64,000 nucleotides of DNA, taken from assembly GCF_013315265.1 (NCBI RefSeq), contig NZ_JABUFE010000001.1, positions 694,678-758,677 of the forward strand, read 5' to 3'. The stretch comes from Parasulfitobacter algicola. GTDB taxonomy: Bacteria > Pseudomonadota > Alphaproteobacteria > Rhodobacterales > Rhodobacteraceae. A model generated the notes under the pieces. It worked only from the letters and a program-made list of their open reading frames with translations, did not search any database and had not been told where the DNA came from. The position numbers were made by a program, and so were the translations under genes. This document shows, one piece after another, positions 61,398 to 64,000 of this stretch (positions are counted from its first letter, which is position 1; the number at the start of each line of letters is the position of its first letter).

Positions 61398-62051
61398 ATG
61401 ATCCGTTTCCAGAATTTAACCAAAAGCTTTCGGGTCAATGGTGAAAGAAAAGTTGTCATTGATAATTTGACGGCAACGCTTCCGGCTGGCAAGTCACTTG
61501 CTTTGTTGGGGCGTAATGGGGCCGGTAAGACAACTTTGCTTAAGATTATTGCGGGAACGATGATACCAGACAGCGGCGATGTTATCAGTGATGGGACAAT
61601 TTCCTGGCCCGTTGGTTTTGCAGGTTCGTTTCATCCCGAACTGACCGGTGCACAAAATGTGCGCTTTATCGGTCGGATTTACGGGGTCGATACCGACAGC
61701 CTGATCGGTTTTGTCGAAGACTTCGCTGAAATTGGTAAGCATTTCAACATGCCTGTTCGCAGCTATTCTGCCGGTATGAAGTCCAGGCTGGCGTTTGGCA
61801 CATCCATGGGCATTCGGTTTGATACTTATCTGGTTGATGAGGTCACAGCTGTTGGTGATGCACAGTTTCGCAGAAAAAGTCGCGCGGTCTTTAAGGAACG
61901 TATGCAACAGTCCAGCGCCATAATGGTAAGCCATCAGATGGGGGATGTTCGCCAGTTTTGTAATGCCGGTATTGTTTTGGAAAAAGGTCGGTTGCAATAT
62001 TTTGATGATTTAGAGAAAGCGATATCTGTTCACCAAGATATTATGAAATAG
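61398..62051 (+). CDS. Capsule ABC exporter ATPase (KpsT-like)
   Basis: A 217-residue ATPase of the polysaccharide-export ABC family. Walker A is LLGRNGAGKTTLLKI (about residue 37), the signature YSAGMKSRLAFGTSMG and Walker B YLVDEVTAVGD; the variant VDEVTAVGD instead of LDEP is typical of KpsT. SFHPELTGAQNVRFIGRIYG is the family-specific loop. It starts two bases after the KpsE-like gene. Together with KpsM it moves lipid-linked capsule across the inner membrane. Confidence 0.93.
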   Translation: MIRFQNLTKSFRVNGERKVVIDNLTATLPAGKSLALLGRNGAGKTTLLKIIAGTMIPDSGDVISDGTISWPVGFAGSFHPELTGAQNVRFIGRIYGVDTDSLIGFVEDFAEIGKHFNMPVRSYSAGMKSRLAFGTSMGIRFDTYLVDEVTAVGDAQFRRKSRAVFKERMQQSSAIMVSHQMGDVRQFCNAGIVLEKGRLQYFDDLEKAISVHQDIMK

Positions 62052-62208
62052 CGATTATTTTTATAAAAAATCTGGGTTTAATTTCGATCTTAGTAAACAA
62101 ACAGATTTTGATTTTATGTAACTGCCTTATTTTTGACATAATGTATAACGCTCTCGTTAGGGAATTTCCTGCATGATGTCCTTGGTGAGTGAAAAGGGGC
62201 GTTAAGCC

Positions 62209-64000
62209 GTGTTGGAGTTTAAGTCGATTATCGGCCAGGATCTTGGATCTTTGGCAACGGATATCCGTGACTTGCGGATAGAAACAATCGGGGGGGAAAG
62301 CTATGTCCTGTCAACGACTGGGCAGGTTGGTGGTATCGTCAGCTTCCGGCTGCAGTCAGATGGCAGCCTGACGGCGCATGACACATTATACTTTGCAGAG
62401 GTTATGTCGCCAAATCTAACAGGGCAGATTGAAATTCTGACAGTTAATGATCGTAGCGTTGCGGTGGTGGCGTCCGATACCCAAGCTGGTCTGATTGGGT
62501 ATGAGTTTCAGGCCAATGGCGAATTTGGTACGCAGCAATCGATTGATCTGTCGGATAATGGCCCCCGCCCTGGCGATTTGTTGCAGCCGAGCAGCTCTGA
62601 TTTTCTGTTTATCGTATCCAGTGATGGTACGCTGGGAACTTATCGGCCCGACGGGCAGGGTGGTTATGTCACAGCACAAACCACAAATGACAGCCAATTT
62701 GCGCGGCCAGTGGATGTTGCAGAACTGACAATTGGGAACAACAGCTATTTGATTGCGCTGAACAAAGAAGACCGCGGCGTGACGTCTTATGCGATTGATA
62801 ATGTGACGGGTCAGTTAACAATCGCCAGTTCGATGGGGGCTGACCGTGGTCTGGGGTTGCTGAATGTTCCTGTCGCGCTTGAGGTCGTGCAGGTTCACGG
62901 GACATCCTATGTGATTGTCGCGACTGCGGCCAGTGGCGGATCGTCAGGTGCGATCAGTGTGATGATGGTCACAGAACATGGCACACTGATCCCTACAGAT
63001 CATATTCTGGATACACTTGATACGCGGTTTGGGCAGTTACAAAGCCTGTCCGTCGTCGAAGATGGCGACTGGGTTTATGTGATTGCAGGTGGCGGCGATG
63101 ATGGGGTCAGTCTGTTTGTTTTGATGCCCGGCGGGCAGTTGCTGCATCTGGATACCATGGTCAATGGTACTGGGACAAACGGTCTGGAAAACGTGTCGGC
63201 GATAAGTACCATGTCTACCAGTGACAGTCTTGAGATATTTGCAGCATCGCAGAGTTCATCGGGTTTGACACAACTTTCCGTTTCACTCAGCGACCAGGGC
63301 CAAGTATTGCAGGCGATGGCCAGTGGTGGTGCTTTGACAGGTTCGGGTCTGGATGACTTGCTGGTGGGGTCGTCTGGTTCAGATGTGATATTGGCCGGTG
63401 ATGGCAATGATATTTTGCGCGATGGTTTTGGCGAGGACACTTTGGATGGCGGTGCAGGCCGCGACGTCTTTGTGCTGGACTTTGACCAGCAGCGCGACCG
63501 GGTTTTAAACTTTAACCCGGCTGTTGATGAACTGGATCTGTCGCATTTTCCATTCTTATACGATGCGTCTCAGCTGGATATCGTTCCTACATCCTATGGT
63601 GCATTGATCAGTTGGCGTGGTGATGAAACCGAAGTGTATAGTTACAATGGTCAGTCTTTAAGCTGGTACGATATCATGCGTTCCGTCAGATCAGGCGCGG
63701 ATCGTCCTGCGATGATCATCGCAAATCTTTTGCAAGGCACTGCAAATTCAGAAAATCTGGAAGGCAATAGTGCTGACAACACAATCATGGGTTATAGCGG
63801 AAATGATTTTCTTCTGGGATTGGATGGCGATGATACGTTGGATGGTGGGTCAGGCGATGATACACTGCAAGGTGGTTCTGGCTCTGACAATCTTTACGGC
63901 CTTGACGGTTCTGACACTTTAAGTGGCGGTTCTGGTTCTGACGTTTTGGACGGTGGTTTGGGTTTTGATTTTGCGAGTTACCGTGATTCTGGTTCTGGCG
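62209..64000 (+). CDS. RTX-type calcium-binding repeat protein (runs off window)
   Basis: A GTG-initiated frame open to the window edge, 597 codons seen, preceded by AAAAGGGGC and an in-frame stop at 62203. The first 370 residues have regular beta-like segments with repeated IVxVT/YVIVAT patterns, suggesting a propeller or beta-sandwich. Nonapeptide repeats appear in two blocks: residues about 395-415 (LAGDGNDILRDGFGEDTLDG) and from about 525 (GNDFLLGLDGDDTLDGGSGD and onwards). No signal peptide is seen, as expected for type I secretion, whose signal would lie beyond the window. No type I exporter genes are in view. Adhesin, enzyme or protective role unknown. Confidence 0.88.
   Translation, partial: MLEFKSIIGQDLGSLATDIRDLRIETIGGESYVLSTTGQVGGIVSFRLQSDGSLTAHDTLYFAEVMSPNLTGQIEILTVNDRSVAVVASDTQAGLIGYEFQANGEFGTQQSIDLSDNGPRPGDLLQPSSSDFLFIVSSDGTLGTYRPDGQGGYVTAQTTNDSQFARPVDVAELTIGNNSYLIALNKEDRGVTSYAIDNVTGQLTIASSMGADRGLGLLNVPVALEVVQVHGTSYVIVATAASGGSSGAISVMMVTEHGTLIPTDHILDTLDTRFGQLQSLSVVEDGDWVYVIAGGGDDGVSLFVLMPGGQLLHLDTMVNGTGTNGLENVSAISTMSTSDSLEIFAASQSSSGLTQLSVSLSDQGQVLQAMASGGALTGSGLDDLLVGSSGSDVILAGDGNDILRDGFGEDTLDGGAGRDVFVLDFDQQRDRVLNFNPAVDELDLSHFPFLYDASQLDIVPTSYGALISWRGDETEVYSYNGQSLSWYDIMRSVRSGADRPAMIIANLLQGTANSENLEGNSADNTIMGYSGNDFLLGLDGDDTLDGGSGDDTLQGGSGSDNLYGLDGSDTLSGGSGSDVLDGGLGFDFASYRDSGSG

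Noticed and set aside
1..64000. CRISPR arrays, insertion sequences and prophage modules
   Set aside because: No regularly spaced direct repeats, transposase motifs or phage structural or integrase genes were seen beyond the two spike-like genes.

Overview
The window reads as a chromosomal segment of an alphaproteobacterium of the order Rhodobacterales (Roseobacter group). The basis is protein similarity recalled from memory plus gene order: rpsT-dnaA-dnaN-recF, zinc-ribbon protein/ftsE/ftsX/plsC, rimP-nusA-ylxR-infB, mutT-argJ-parvulin/secA, glcDEF, and argH-lipoproteins-lysA. GC content looks moderate and coding density is high. No rRNA, confident tRNA, insertion sequence or CRISPR array was seen. 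All family assignments come from motifs and memory; no database search was run.

Layout. 1-13.5 kb: polyhydroxybutyrate genes (phaA and a truncated phaB), an EAL protein, tag, a TlpA-like thioredoxin, then a tightly overlapping argH-lipoprotein-lipoprotein-DUF2834-lysA chain, a TIGR02302 membrane protein, a zinc-ribbon protein divergent from ftsE-ftsX-plsC, and a flavin-binding-fold protein. 13.5-14.5 kb: a sparse stretch with an isolated ClbS/DfsB-like gene. 14.5-19.1 kb: replication genes recF, dnaN and dnaA, then rpsT, all on the minus strand, with a 0.5 kb gap upstream of dnaA that may hold origin elements. 19.3-31.2 kb: a surface polysaccharide region with kpsF, a nucleotide-sugar epimerase, ugd, an ExoY-like initiating transferase, two glycosyltransferases, a Wzy-like polymerase, a hexapeptide acyltransferase and a flippase. 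It is bracketed by two genes that resemble the head-spike fibre (GhsB) and spike base (GhsA) of the rhodobacterial gene transfer agent. 31.2-43.5 kb: the rimP-nusA-ylxR-infB operon with a leader that may attenuate transcription, a DUF2927 protein, a 41-residue small protein, mutT-argJ-parvulin and secA. 43.6-52.8 kb: small envelope proteins, glycolate oxidase glcD-glcE-(membrane protein)-glcF, a YceI protein, rpsF-rpsR-rplI and a secreted serine protease. 52.8-55 kb: a non-coding stretch with an array of TTTTGTAC motifs and a TetR gene whose likely operators flank a strong promoter driving two small secreted proteins. 55-64 kb: an ABC ATPase, a zf-CHCC protein, polA, a capsule ABC exporter (kpsM, kpsE, kpsT) and the start of an RTX protein that runs off the window.

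How it fits together. Two surface-polysaccharide blocks (19-31 kb and 59-62 kb) supply sugar precursors, assembly and export. The GTA-spike-like genes beside the first block are the most interesting feature. In Rhodobacter capsulatus, GTA head spikes bind the recipient's capsule, so particle spike and receptor synthesis may be genetically linked here. The rest is housekeeping (replication, translation, secretion, amino-acid synthesis, cell division) with small lineage-specific genes between.
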